A DNA stretch of 64,000 nucleotides from Cetobacterium ceti (GCF_900167275.1 NZ_FUWX01000012.1:41248-105247), one strand, 5' to 3'; counted from the stretch's first letter, positions 25,225-34,999 are shown. Notes: generated from the sequence alone by a model not told the origin. Translations and numbers: made by a program.

Positions 25225-27025
25225 TAATGCTGCCCTCAATTCTATCTACTAATTTTTCTCCTCTAAGACCATACTCTCTCAGAAGCTCATCTCTTGTTCC
25301 ATGGGGAATATATCCAGTATCTAAGGCTATAATATTTATTTTACAATCTATATTCTCTCTGTTTATATAATCTAGAATGGAGTTTCCAAAACCTCCATAT
25401 CTATATCCCTCTTCTAAAATAAAAATATTTTCATATTTTTTAAATTGAGAAAGAATAAATTCCTCATCTAGAGGTTTAATAGTACTTGCTCCTATTATAG
25501 TTCCCTCTAAACCTCTTCTCTTAAGCTCTTCCTCCACACTTAAGATCTCCTTTAACATAGACCCTGTTCCTATATATAAATTCTTATTTTTTTCCCTAAT
25601 GGTTTTCCATTTCCCCAATTGGAAATTTTCAGTTCCTGGTATTTCATAGGCACTTCCCCTAGGGAATCTAATAGCTATAGGTCCCTTTTTATATTCTTTG
25701 GAGAATTTTAAAACCTCTTCCAATTCCTGGGCAGAACTAGGTGCTACCACTGCAAAATTAGGTATTTGTAAAAACATTCCTATATCATATATTCCTTGGT
25801 GAGTTTTTCCATCCTCTCCTACAATTCCTGCTCTATCCACAATAAACTTCACAGGTAATTTTTGAATGGAAATATCATGGATAAGTTGTCCATAAGCTCT
25901 TTGTAAAAAAGTTGAATATATGGCCACATAGGGTTTCTTTCCAGAAATACCTAGGCCTCCTGCAAAGGATACTCCATGTCCTTCAGAAATTCCCACATCT
26001 ATACATCTTTCTGGAAAAGCCTCTTGAAACTCTCCAAGACCTGTTCCTTTTATCATTCCAGCAGAAATACAGTAAACATCTTTATCCTCTTTCCCAAATT
26101 CCACCATTGTATCTCCAAAAACCTTAGAAAAACTTTTTCCACTGCTTTTTACACTTCCTGTTGCCACATCAAAGGGAGCTATTCCATGGAATTTTTCCTT
26201 GTTTTCCTCGGCAAAGTGATAACCTTTTCCCTTTTGAGTTTTAACGTGGATAAATATTGGTCCCTCTAGAGTTTTAGCCTTTTCTAAAACCTCTACTAAT
26301 TCATCTAAATTATGACCATCTACCACACCTAAAAATGTAAAGCCCAAAGCCTCTGATATACTAAGTGGTAAGAAAAATTGTTTTACTGAAACTTCCATTC
26401 TTTCTAAAACTCTATTTACTTTCTTTCCTATTTTTCCCTTGTTCATAACCCCTTTAATATCATTTCTCATATTAAGATAAAGGTCACTAGCAATTAACTT
26501 TCCAAAAAATCTAGAAAGAGATCCCACATTTTTTCCTATGGACATCTCATTGTCATTTAAAATTACAACAAGATTTTTAATCTTACCTCCAATGTTGTTT
26601 AAAGCCTCCATTGAATGTCCATTAGAAATTGAAGCATCTCCTATCACTACTACAACCTTTGATTCTGGGTTTGCCATGGCAATTCCTGCCCCAGCAGATA
26701 AAGCACTTCCCGCATGGCCCGTTATAAATGGGTCATGTTCACTTTCCCTAGGATCCATAAAAGGTCCTATTCCATTTTTCTGTCTAAGGGAACTAAAGTT
26801 TTCCTTTCTCCCTGTTAACAATTTATGCACGTAGGATTGATGTCCCACATCAAATAAAATTTTATCCTTGGGACTTTGAAAAACCTCATGTAAGGCCTGT
26901 GTCAGCTCAACTACTCCTAAGTTTGGTGCTAAATGTCCCCCTGTTTTACTTATAGTTTCTATTAAAAGCTCTCTGATTTTAGAACTTTCATTTTTTAATC
27001 TATCTATATCGATCCTTCCCTTCAT
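25208..27025 (-). CDS. dxs: 1-deoxy-D-xylulose-5-phosphate synthase
   Basis: First enzyme of the MEP isoprenoid pathway, condensing pyruvate and glyceraldehyde 3-phosphate with thiamine diphosphate. At 605 residues it is slightly short. Family motifs include GGHLAPNLGVVELTQALHEVF, LFDVGHQSYVHKLLTGR, GISEGHGVSFAGG, DRAGIVGEDGKTHQG and FPRGSAYEIP. The thiamine-diphosphate motif reads VIGDASISNGHSMEALN, that is GDA where GDG is usual. Other MEP genes ispD and ispH are at 47873 and 38767. Confidence 0.93.
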   Translation of the reverse strand: MKGRIDIDRLKNESSKIRELLIETISKTGGHLAPNLGVVELTQALHEVFQSPKDKILFDVGHQSYVHKLLTGRKENFSSLRQKNGIGPFMDPRESEHDPFITGHAGSALSAGAGIAMANPESKVVVVIGDASISNGHSMEALNNIGGKIKNLVVILNDNEMSIGKNVGSLSRFFGKLIASDLYLNMRNDIKGVMNKGKIGKKVNRVLERMEVSVKQFFLPLSISEALGFTFLGVVDGHNLDELVEVLEKAKTLEGPIFIHVKTQKGKGYHFAEENKEKFHGIAPFDVATGSVKSSGKSFSKVFGDTMVEFGKEDKDVYCISAGMIKGTGLGEFQEAFPERCIDVGISEGHGVSFAGGLGISGKKPYVAIYSTFLQRAYGQLIHDISIQKLPVKFIVDRAGIVGEDGKTHQGIYDIGMFLQIPNFAVVAPSSAQELEEVLKFSKEYKKGPIAIRFPRGSAYEIPGTENFQLGKWKTIREKNKNLYIGTGSMLKEILSVEEELKRRGLEGTIIGASTIKPLDEEFILSQFKKYENIFILEEGYRYGGFGNSILDYINRENIDCKINIIALDTGYIPHGTRDELLREYGLRGEKLVDRIEGSINANKK

Positions 27026-27038
27026 ACTATTTCCATCC

Positions 27039-27500
27039 TTAAGCTTCTATGTATGATTTGAAGAAAAATGCCACAAGAATTCCCAGTGCCGCCCCGATTA
27101 ACACCTCAAATGGTGTATGTCCTAGAAGTTCTTTTAACTTTTCATCGTGGATTTTTTCTCCAATTTTAGTTGCAAATTTATCCAGAAGAGTATTTATAAG
27201 TCCTGCATGTTTCCCTGCTGCTCTTCTTATTCCTGCAGCATCATACATTACAATTAGGGAAAATACAAGGGACATGGCAAATATAGGACTTTGAAATCCA
27301 TAGCCAAATCCTATTGAAGTGGTTAAAGAAGAAACGGTTGAAGAATGCGAACTAGGCATTCCCCCCGTTTCCCAAAGCCTTTTTATATTAAATTTTTTAT
27401 CTATAAATATTGAAGTTATTACCTTATAAAATTGTGCTATAAACCATGCTATAAATACAACATCTAATATTCTGTTTCCAAATATAATTCCAGCTTCCAT
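27039..27500 (-). CDS. Divergent PAP2-family membrane protein (YuiD-like, DUF212)
   Basis: A 153-residue membrane protein with four predicted helices and the phosphatase-like motif GGMPSSHSSTVSSL plus YDAAGIRRAAGKHAG. The family is related to acid-phosphatase PAP2 membrane enzymes but no substrate is established. The ATG at 27498-27500 (MEAGIIFGN) is chosen because GGGG lies 7 nt upstream; in-frame ATG and TTG codons occur further up. It is 24 nt after yhbY and 13 nt before dxs, which is also suggestive of lipid or isoprenoid phosphate metabolism, by context only. Confidence 0.83.
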   Translation of the reverse strand: MEAGIIFGNRILDVVFIAWFIAQFYKVITSIFIDKKFNIKRLWETGGMPSSHSSTVSSLTTSIGFGYGFQSPIFAMSLVFSLIVMYDAAGIRRAAGKHAGLINTLLDKFATKIGEKIHDEKLKELLGHTPFEVLIGAALGILVAFFFKSYIEA

Positions 27501-27524
27501 TCTCATCCCCACTTTATTCAATAA

Positions 27525-27833
27525 CTATTTTACTCTTTTAACCTCATCTGATATAACTGGCTTATCTTTATTTTCTTTAAATAAAACTATAGTTCTACCA
27601 ATTATAGCTACAACCTCTCCTTCAATTCCAGCTGCAATCTCTTCAGCTATCTCTCTTTTTTCAACTTCAGAGTTTTGAAGAATTTTTACTTTTATTAACT
27701 CTCTAGGTCCGATGGCTTCATTTATTCCTTGAACTAATCCTTCAGAAAATCCATCCTTCCCAACTCTAAATATAGGCTCTAATTTGTGAGCAGCCTTTCT
27801 TAAAAATTCTCTTTGTTTACTTGTTAATTTCAT
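27525..27833 (-). CDS. yhbY: YhbY family RNA-binding protein (CRM domain)
   Basis: A 102-residue CRM-domain protein that associates with the pre-50S ribosomal subunit. The family motif is clear: LTSKQREFLRKAAHKLEPIF, VGKDGFSEGLV and the GxxG-like IIGRTIVLF. Starts at ATG after AAAGGAG, 16 nt from rnj. It fits the RNA-processing company of the region. Confidence 0.94.
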   Translation of the reverse strand: MKLTSKQREFLRKAAHKLEPIFRVGKDGFSEGLVQGINEAIGPRELIKVKILQNSEVEKREIAEEIAAGIEGEVVAIIGRTIVLFKENKDKPVISDEVKRVK

Positions 27834-27849
27834 TTTTTCTCCTTTTATC

Positions 27850-29820
27850 TTAAACTTCCATTATAATCGGTAATATTACCGGTGTTCTCTTTGTTTTATT
27901 ATAGAAGAACTTAGCTGCTATATCCTTTGTTGAATTCTTTAAAATTCCCCAATCTGTAACACCCATCTCTCCTAATCCATTTAATTTTTCCTTAATAGAT
28001 TCTGTTACTTCATTTATAATTTCCTCAGAACCTCTAGAATATATAAATCCTCTTGTTACAATGTCAGGTCCACTTATAAGCTTTCCTGTTTCTTTATTTA
28101 TAGTAAAGACAATTACAACTACACCCTCTTGAGAAAGTTGCTGTCTATCTTTAATAACTACATTACCTATATCTCCTACTCCTAAACCATCAACTAAGGT
28201 AGCTCCCGCTGTAACTTTTCCCTTAATCTTTGCAGATGATTTAGTAACCTCTATTTTATTTCCATTGAAAGCAACAATAATGTTTTGCTTAGGAATTCCT
28301 GTCATTATAGCTGTTTCTTGGTGAGCTTTTAACATTTTAAACTCCCCGTGAACTGGCATAAAATGCTTAGGTTTTATAAGGTTTAACATAAGCTTTTGCT
28401 CTTCCTTACTAGCATGTCCTGAAACGTGAATTCCAGCTAGCTTTTTAAATACAACTTCAGCATCTGATTTTAATAAATTATTAATATTATTAGATACTGC
28501 CTTTTCATTTCCAGGAATTGGTGTTGCAGATATTATTACTGTATCTCCCTCTTTTATCTTAGTGTGCTTATGAATATTTTTAGCAATTCTAGATAGGGCT
28601 GCCATTGGCTCCCCTTGAGTTCCTGTACATAAAATAACAACTTTATTATCCTTTAATTTATCCACATCTGATAAAGATACCATTATATCCTTAGGTAACT
28701 TTAAGTATCCTAAATCAGAAGCTATATCAAATACTTTAACTAAACTTCTTCCATCTATGGCTATTTTTCTTCCATAGTCATGGGCAATATCTACAATTTG
28801 TTGAAGTCTATGTACGTGAGATGCAAAGGCTGCAACAATAATTCTTCCCTTTGCCCTTGCAAATTCAGATTTAAATGCCTCTCCAACAGTTCTTTCAGAA
28901 GGAGTAAAACCTTCAATTTCTGAGTTAGTTGAATCTGAAAGTAGTAAATCTACCCCTTGCTCTCCAATTTGTGCAAGTCTATAGAAATCTACCCCTTGAC
29001 CATCCACTGGAGTTAAATCTATTTTAAAGTCTCCTGTGTACATAACAACCCCAGCTGGAGTAGTTACTACCACAGCAAAAGCATCAGCTATTGAGTGAGT
29101 AACTCTTACAAACTCTATTGTGAAATATTTTCCAACTTTAATTCTACTTCTTCCCTTAACCTCTTTCATTTTAGGAAGCTCTCTTGAGAAATCTCCATTT
29201 TCAAACTTTGATTTTATAAGAGCAAGAGCTAATTTCCCTCCAAATACAGGAACAGATTTATCAATTTTTTGATATAAATATGGAACTGACCCTATATGGT
29301 CCTCATGTCCGTGAGTTATAAATAATCCCTTTATTTTATCTTTATTATTTTCTAAATATGTAAAATCAGGTATTACTAGGTCTATTCCTAATAAACCATC
29401 ATCTGGAAATGTAACTCCACAATCTATGGCAATAATCTCATCTCTATATTGAACTAAAGTCATATTTTTTCCAACTTCATCCAATCCACCTAGAGGGATT
29501 ACATACATTTTCTCCTCTTTACTTTCAACCCCATTTTGATTTTCTAATACTTCAACCTTCTCAATTTCTTTAACTTCTTCAACCACTTTTTCAACTGGTT
29601 TTTTCACAGGTTTTGAATCGGTTTTTTTAGGAAATGGTTTCTTTTTATTATTATTTCTATTTTTATTAAAAACCTTTGCCTTTTTTTCCTTTTCCCCTGT
29701 GTTTGTATTTGTCACTTTTTTATCCTCAGTACCCTTTTGCTGCTTGTTATTAGCAGGTGACTTTTTTCTAACTACTTTTTTGGGCACTGTTTTTTCTACT
29801 TGCTCTTTTTTTAAGTCCAT
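27850..29820 (-). CDS. rnj: Ribonuclease J with long basic N-terminal extension
   Basis: A metallo-beta-lactamase/beta-CASP nuclease with 5'-exonuclease and endonuclease activity. The zinc motif is FITHGHEDHIG (H170, H172, D174, H175). Later motifs include YTGDFKIDLTPVDGQ, LLSDSTNSEIEGFTPSE, CTGTQGEPMAAL and PVHGEFKMLKAH. The core begins near residue 105 (MYVIPLGGLDEVGKNM). The first 104 residues are a low-complexity Lys/Asn/Pro-rich tail, not usual for RNase J of Bacillus, which would bind RNA or partners. The start codon directly follows the mrdA stop with no gap. An internal Met at 105 could be an alternative start, but no ribosome site stands out. Confidence 0.95.
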   Translation of the reverse strand: MDLKKEQVEKTVPKKVVRKKSPANNKQQKGTEDKKVTNTNTGEKEKKAKVFNKNRNNNKKKPFPKKTDSKPVKKPVEKVVEEVKEIEKVEVLENQNGVESKEEKMYVIPLGGLDEVGKNMTLVQYRDEIIAIDCGVTFPDDGLLGIDLVIPDFTYLENNKDKIKGLFITHGHEDHIGSVPYLYQKIDKSVPVFGGKLALALIKSKFENGDFSRELPKMKEVKGRSRIKVGKYFTIEFVRVTHSIADAFAVVVTTPAGVVMYTGDFKIDLTPVDGQGVDFYRLAQIGEQGVDLLLSDSTNSEIEGFTPSERTVGEAFKSEFARAKGRIIVAAFASHVHRLQQIVDIAHDYGRKIAIDGRSLVKVFDIASDLGYLKLPKDIMVSLSDVDKLKDNKVVILCTGTQGEPMAALSRIAKNIHKHTKIKEGDTVIISATPIPGNEKAVSNNINNLLKSDAEVVFKKLAGIHVSGHASKEEQKLMLNLIKPKHFMPVHGEFKMLKAHQETAIMTGIPKQNIIVAFNGNKIEVTKSSAKIKGKVTAGATLVDGLGVGDIGNVVIKDRQQLSQEGVVVIVFTINKETGKLISGPDIVTRGFIYSRGSEEIINEVTESIKEKLNGLGEMGVTDWGILKNSTKDIAAKFFYNKTKRTPVILPIIMEV

Positions 29821-31608
29821 TTAATTCTCCTTACCATAATATTCCAAATACTTATCAATAAATTTCTTAGCAACAGGCCCTGCTTCAGAACCTCCCCCTC
29901 CAGCTCCCTCTAAAAGAACTGTAAATACTATTTGTGGATTCTTCGCTGGAAAATATCCAGCTATCCATGCGTGAGTTTTCTCATAACGAGAATTTTGTGC
30001 AGAACCACTTTTTGCTGCGATTTCCAAACCTGGAGTTCTAAGAACCTTACCAGTTCCATCCTTTAAATCAACAACCCCTTCCATGGCATCATTCATTACT
30101 CTGTAGTATGATGCTGGGTAGTTCACTTTATATAATACCTCAGGCTTTATATATTCCTTCTTTCCATCTCTTTCTAAATAATCAACCACATGGGGTTTAT
30201 ATGCAACTCCCCTATTGGCTAAAATAGAATAGGCAACTGCAATTTGCATAGGACTAGTTAAAACATATCCCTGCCCTATGGACATATTTATTGTATCTCC
30301 CTTAAACCATCCTTGATTCCAAGTTTTTTTCTTCCACTCTGGTGTAGGTAAAACTCCATTTTTTTCTCCAGATACATCAATTCCCGTATCCTTTCCAAAT
30401 CCAAAGCTTTTAGTTACATTTACCATACCTTCATAACCGTAATCATCGGCAAATTTGTAGTAGTAAGGATTAACAGATTCTACTATGGATTTTTTCATAT
30501 CCACATATCCGTGTCCCCCTCTTTTCCACGCTCTCCATTTCCATTTTCCAATTTGATAATATCCATTATCAAATATTTTAAAATTAGGATCTAGTCCATC
30601 CTTTAAAAATGAAAAAGCTATAAAAGGTTTAAAAGTTGACCCTGGAGGATATTCCCCTGAAATGGCCTTATTACTTAAAGGCCTTCTTGGATCATGTAAA
30701 ATTTTATTCCACTCATCATATGAAATTTGAGAACTAAAAGTAGTTAGGGAATAATTGGGATAACTCACCATAGTTATTACCTTTCCTGTTTTAGCCTCTA
30801 GGGCTATAAATGCCCCTGTATATTTACCCTCTTTAAATACATTTTCCATGTATCTTTGAAGTCTCATATCCAATGTTAAATGTAAATCTTGACCTGATAC
30901 AGGAGGTTGATTTCTAATTATTTTCTGAGCTCTATTTAAGGCATTAACTTCTATATAGTCATATCCATCCTTACCTTGAAGATCCTCATCATAAACCTTT
31001 TCAACTCCCTCTTTACCTATTTTATCCCTAGGAGTATACCCCTTATCCTTTAGCTCCTCATACTCTTTAACAGATATTTTCTTTACATATCCTAAAACAT
31101 GGGAAGCTAATGTATCAAAAAGATATTTTCTCTTAGAATAGGTTTGAACCTGTAAATAGGGATAATCAGAAAGTTTTTCCATTATTTTTAAAGCCTTATG
31201 TGGGTCTAAATCTTCTATTAAGACATTTTCCCTTGTATATGGAAATATTTCTCCATATTTAACTCTTTTAGCAATGTACTCCTCATCATATCCTGTTAAT
31301 TGACTTATCTCTTTTAAAGTTTTTTCATCAATTTTTCTTTCATTTAAATATACTAATCTATATCCTGCTCCATTGGTTACTAATAGTTCATTCCGAGAAT
31401 CATAGATATTTCCTCTTGGAGCATCAATTCTTCTAAATTTAACTCTATTTCTTTCAGAAAGATATTTATACTTTTTCTCCTGGTAAACTTGAAGATAAAA
31501 CATCCTAAGACCTAAAAGAGCGAAAACTAAGACAACAAGCCCATGGAAGTAGATACTTCTTGAAGCTGTACTGTTTCCTAGCCTAATCCCTATGTCTTTT
31601 TTTTTCAT
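29821..31608 (-). CDS. mrdA: Penicillin-binding protein 2 (elongation transpeptidase)
   Basis: Transpeptidase of the rod complex. One membrane anchor (about 18-40) is followed by the dimerisation domain (RNRVKFRRIDAPRGNIYD) and the transpeptidase domain with S324-T-F-K327, SVN (378-380) and K533-S-G. The third motif is KSG where many PBP2 have KTG. Length 595 fits. It overlaps mreD by 4 nt (ATGA) and abuts rnj, so translation is coupled. RodA, its usual partner, is not in the window. Confidence 0.95.
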   Translation of the reverse strand: MKKKDIGIRLGNSTASRSIYFHGLVVLVFALLGLRMFYLQVYQEKKYKYLSERNRVKFRRIDAPRGNIYDSRNELLVTNGAGYRLVYLNERKIDEKTLKEISQLTGYDEEYIAKRVKYGEIFPYTRENVLIEDLDPHKALKIMEKLSDYPYLQVQTYSKRKYLFDTLASHVLGYVKKISVKEYEELKDKGYTPRDKIGKEGVEKVYDEDLQGKDGYDYIEVNALNRAQKIIRNQPPVSGQDLHLTLDMRLQRYMENVFKEGKYTGAFIALEAKTGKVITMVSYPNYSLTTFSSQISYDEWNKILHDPRRPLSNKAISGEYPPGSTFKPFIAFSFLKDGLDPNFKIFDNGYYQIGKWKWRAWKRGGHGYVDMKKSIVESVNPYYYKFADDYGYEGMVNVTKSFGFGKDTGIDVSGEKNGVLPTPEWKKKTWNQGWFKGDTINMSIGQGYVLTSPMQIAVAYSILANRGVAYKPHVVDYLERDGKKEYIKPEVLYKVNYPASYYRVMNDAMEGVVDLKDGTGKVLRTPGLEIAAKSGSAQNSRYEKTHAWIAGYFPAKNPQIVFTVLLEGAGGGGSEAGPVAKKFIDKYLEYYGKEN

Positions 31609-32000
31609 TCCTTGACCCCTTTTACATACATATAATTTACTAGGATTCCTGAAACTACCATTATTAAAATATTATAAATATTTATAGCCATTCCTGTGTA
31701 TCCCATCCAAAGAATACCCTGTATTAATACCATTAGAACTATATTTTCCCTCTTATATCCCAGATGAATAAATAAATAATAAAAAATTCCATAGGTAATA
31801 ATTAGAAAAATCATTATGGAAAAAAAGTTATCACTTTGTAAATCTAAAATAAGTCCTAATATAAACAACATAAGGGCACTTTTAGTACTTCTTAAATAAG
31901 CTAAATACCCTATATAGGGCATTGTTATAATCCCATAGGATACCTTTAGTGGTAAACTATTTATTATAAAAACTAGTAGTAGTGATATTCCATCAATCAT
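31605..32000 (-). CDS. mreD: Rod shape-determining protein MreD
   Basis: A small, very hydrophobic protein of 131 residues with four or five membrane segments. The identification rests on position directly before mrdA with 4-nt overlap, on length and on the pattern typical of MreD (YAYLRSTKSALMLFILGLILDL has the conserved G-L-x2-D). Sequence conservation of MreD is low, so the name is partly from synteny. mreB lies elsewhere (43122-44159) and no mreC is seen here. Confidence 0.8.
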   Translation of the reverse strand: MIDGISLLLVFIINSLPLKVSYGIITMPYIGYLAYLRSTKSALMLFILGLILDLQSDNFFSIMIFLIITYGIFYYLFIHLGYKRENIVLMVLIQGILWMGYTGMAINIYNILIMVVSGILVNYMYVKGVKE

Positions 32001-32012
32001 TGTATCTCTCCA

Positions 32013-33002
32013 TTAATTTGAAAGGATGACTATTTTATTATTTAAGTCATTTTTTTCTACCATTTTATTTATATTTAATTTTTTACCTATTTTATATGCT
32101 ATATAATAGTCCTCTTTATTATACTCTATAATAGGTTCATCCACATCTCCATTTTTTTTAGAGTAATGTAAATTTTTATATCCATCTTTTCTTAAATCAT
32201 TATATAAATTTGAGCTCTTAGAAGAGTTTCCAATAACTGTTACAGGAACTCCATTGTTTTCAGTTCCTAAAATAAGAACAGTATTAGCCAGTGTAGGAAT
32301 AGTTCCAGCTTTTTTTATTCTGAAATACTTTTCATCCACACCCATTATAATCTCTTCTAATTTATCTTTATTTATCTCATTTACAACAACATAACTTATA
32401 TCTGAATTATTTTCATAGTTTGCAGCATTATATTTTAATCCAAATTCCTTTTCCAATCTTTCTCCTGTTTTTTTAGCATATCCAGGTTTTCCATTGGCAT
32501 TTAAAATATCCACAACTAAATCCTTAGAATTATTCTTATCTTGCCCATTATATAAAACATCAAACATATTGTGCATACTAGATGTTAAAATATATTTTTT
32601 CCCATCTAAAAGTGTTTCAGGCATATTTACATAATTCTTTGTTTTAGGATCTAAAGATCCATGTTTTATAACTGCATAATTATTAACTTTCACAGGTAGA
32701 AGTCTATTTAAAGCTTCTAATACTTCCTCATAATTTTTTGTATCTACTAGGTCCTCAAAGGTTTTATCCTTATCAACTTGAATTGTCTCTGGAATTCTAA
32801 CTGTTAATTTTCCATCATAGATAACGAAAATATTCTCCTTACCTATAATTGCATATTTATCCCACTGCTCTATATTTTTGTGAGTATTTTTCATATTAAA
32901 CATTAAACAAATTCCTAAAATAACTATGATTCCTAGAATAAGAAATATTCCTCTTACTCCTTTATTTAGCTTTTTATTAGACTTCTTCCCCATTCTATTC
33001 AT
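32013..33002 (-). CDS. Membrane-anchored protein with two LytR_C-like domains
   Basis: A 329-residue protein with one N-terminal transmembrane anchor (about 16-36) and the rest probably outside the membrane. Two copies of the LytR_C pattern can be seen: VDILNANGKPGYAKKTGERL near 165-185 and PVTVIGNSSKSSNLYNDLRK near 263-283, each followed by tyrosine-rich strands. The domain is found in cell-wall polymer ligases of the LytR-CpsA-Psr family, but the catalytic LCP domain is absent. It overlaps the mtaB stop by 8 nt and precedes mreD, so a role in elongation or wall metabolism is inferred. Confidence 0.72.
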   Translation of the reverse strand: MNRMGKKSNKKLNKGVRGIFLILGIIVILGICLMFNMKNTHKNIEQWDKYAIIGKENIFVIYDGKLTVRIPETIQVDKDKTFEDLVDTKNYEEVLEALNRLLPVKVNNYAVIKHGSLDPKTKNYVNMPETLLDGKKYILTSSMHNMFDVLYNGQDKNNSKDLVVDILNANGKPGYAKKTGERLEKEFGLKYNAANYENNSDISYVVVNEINKDKLEEIIMGVDEKYFRIKKAGTIPTLANTVLILGTENNGVPVTVIGNSSKSSNLYNDLRKDGYKNLHYSKKNGDVDEPIIEYNKEDYYIAYKIGKKLNINKMVEKNDLNNKIVILSN

Positions 33003-34299
33003 AACCTATTAATAACTCCTTTTCAATATCTTTTATTGTAACTGTTACAAGGTCATTTACTTGAGCTTTTAAATTAGGTATTTTTACTCTTAAATAGTTT
33101 TCACTATATCCATAGGCAAATCCATCATCTTTAAATTCTTCAATTAAAACTTCTAGGGTTTTTCCTATATATTCCCTTCTTCTTGAAATTGCCATTTCCT
33201 TTTTAAGAGCAGTTAAATCCTCAGCTCTCTCCCTTTTATCCTTAGGATCAATTTTATCTGTAAATGTACTTGCAAGTGTCTTTTCCCTATCAGAATATTG
33301 GAATACATGTAAATCAGAAAAACCTATTTCCTTTATTACTTTTTCTGTATTTTTAAACATCTCCTGTGTTTCCCCTGGGAATCCAACAATAACATCTGCT
33401 GTATACTCAACATTTTCAACATTTTCTCTAAGTTTTAATAATCTTTCTTTTATAAGAGCAGAACCATACTTTCTTCTCATTCTTTCTAAAACTGTATCAT
33501 CACAAGATTGTAAAGATATATGTAAATGGGGAACTAATTTTTTATTATTTTTCATAAGCTCTATAAACTCATCTGTTATTTTATCTGGATACATAGAACC
33601 GATTCTCACTCTTTCTACTCCATCTATTTTAACAATTTCTTCTAAAAGATTTTCAAAGTTTTTAGGCTCTTTAAAATCTTCTCCATAGGCTCCTAGATTA
33701 ATTCCTATTATAATAAATTCCTTAAATCCTTCATTTACTAAAACCCTTACCTCATCTAAAATACTCTCCATGGCTCTAGATCTACTTTTCCCTCTACCAA
33801 ATGGAATTTTACAGTATGAGCAAAAGTTATTACATCCATCTTGGATTTTTACATAGGCTCTTGTCATCTCTCTTAAAGTTGCAAACTCATAATCTTCATA
33901 AATCCCATTTTCAAAAATATTTTCTGAAAGAACTCTCTCAGCTTTTTTACTTTCTAAATCCTCTATAAATCTCACAAGTCCACTTTTGTTACTATTTCCC
34001 ACAACATAGTCTATTTCATCTATTTCTAATAACTCCTTTGAGTTAGTTTGGGCATAACATCCTGTTACAATAACAGTTCCCTTTTCATTTAACTTTTTAG
34101 CTCTTCTTAAAATATTTCTAGTTTTCTTATCTGCAATACTTGTTACAGTACAAGAGTTAACTATATAAATATCTGCTGAATCCTCAAAGGAAACTTCCTC
34201 ATAACCTTTTTTTACCAATTGATTTTTTATACTCTCACTTTCATACTGGTTTACCTTACAACCTAAAGTATAAAAAGCTACTTTTTTATTCGTACTCAT
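32995..34299 (-). CDS. mtaB: tRNA (N6-L-threonylcarbamoyladenosine(37)-C2)-methylthiotransferase MtaB
   Basis: Radical-SAM enzyme that turns t6A37 into ms2t6A37 in tRNAs reading ANN codons. The N-terminal domain binds one 4Fe-4S cluster through C14, C50 and C81 (TLGCKVNQYES, NSCTVT, TGCYAQ). The radical-SAM core uses C156, C160 and C163 in DGCNNFCSYCKIP. A C-terminal TRAM domain ends the 434-residue protein. It overlaps rsmE by 14 nt. Confidence 0.94.
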   Translation of the reverse strand: MSTNKKVAFYTLGCKVNQYESESIKNQLVKKGYEEVSFEDSADIYIVNSCTVTSIADKKTRNILRRAKKLNEKGTVIVTGCYAQTNSKELLEIDEIDYVVGNSNKSGLVRFIEDLESKKAERVLSENIFENGIYEDYEFATLREMTRAYVKIQDGCNNFCSYCKIPFGRGKSRSRAMESILDEVRVLVNEGFKEFIIIGINLGAYGEDFKEPKNFENLLEEIVKIDGVERVRIGSMYPDKITDEFIELMKNNKKLVPHLHISLQSCDDTVLERMRRKYGSALIKERLLKLRENVENVEYTADVIVGFPGETQEMFKNTEKVIKEIGFSDLHVFQYSDREKTLASTFTDKIDPKDKRERAEDLTALKKEMAISRRREYIGKTLEVLIEEFKDDGFAYGYSENYLRVKIPNLKAQVNDLVTVTIKDIEKELLIGYE

Positions 34300-34999
34300 T
34301 TACTAATATTCCTCCTACAACAATGGAAGCCGTTTCTGCTCTAAGTATTCTCTTTCCTAAAGTTACTATATTGGCACCCTTTTCCTTTAAAAATTCAATC
34401 TCCTCTGGGTCAAATCCACCCTCTGGTCCAACTATATAAAGGATTTTTCTAGGCTTTTCTTCCAATCCATTTAGTAGGTTTTTAATAGTTTTATCCTCTT
34501 CACATTCATAAGGAACAACTACTAAATCATACTGTGAAAAATCTATATCCTTCAATTTCATAGTATCTGCTATATCCATCATTTTAACAGCTTGGCACTG
34601 CTTTATAGCTTCCCTAGCTATTAAATCCCATTTATCTTTTTTTTCAGAAAGTTTTACAACTCCTCTTTTAGTCATTAGAGGTATAATTTTATCTACCCCT
34701 ATCTCTGTAAGTTTTTGTATTGTTAAGTCCATTTTATCATTCTTTAAAATTCCAATGGCACTGTGAACCTTTGTCTTCTTAGAAAATCTATCTTCGTTTT
34801 TCTCTACAATTTCACCAACAATCTCTTTTTTCTCTACAACAGTTGCTTTACATATATATTCGAACTCTCCATCCACAGCTCTAAATATATCTCCAACCTT
34901 CAATCTAAAAGAATTTTTCAGATGATTTACATCTAATTTTTCTGAAATAGTGACCATCTCACCAACTATATTCTCTTTTGGTATTATAACACTTATCAC
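34286..34999 (-). CDS. rsmE: 16S rRNA m3U1498 methyltransferase RsmE
   Basis: SPOUT-type methyltransferase that modifies U1498 of 16S rRNA. The 237-residue length, LTEIGVDKIIPLMTKRG, AIKQCQAVKMM and the C-terminal knot YIVGPEGGFDPEEIEFL, LGKRILRAETASI are family hallmarks. The start is GTG behind AGGAG. Its stop lies within mtaB. In other genomes rsmE and mtaB often neighbour each other, as here. Confidence 0.95.
   Translation of the reverse strand: MISVIIPKENIVGEMVTISEKLDVNHLKNSFRLKVGDIFRAVDGEFEYICKATVVEKKEIVGEIVEKNEDRFSKKTKVHSAIGILKNDKMDLTIQKLTEIGVDKIIPLMTKRGVVKLSEKKDKWDLIAREAIKQCQAVKMMDIADTMKLKDIDFSQYDLVVVPYECEEDKTIKNLLNGLEEKPRKILYIVGPEGGFDPEEIEFLKEKGANIVTLGKRILRAETASIVVGGILVNEYE

Noticed and set aside
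32013..33002. MreC identity for the gene before mreD
   Set aside because: It lacks the coiled coil and beta-barrel pattern of MreC and has two LytR_C-like repeats.
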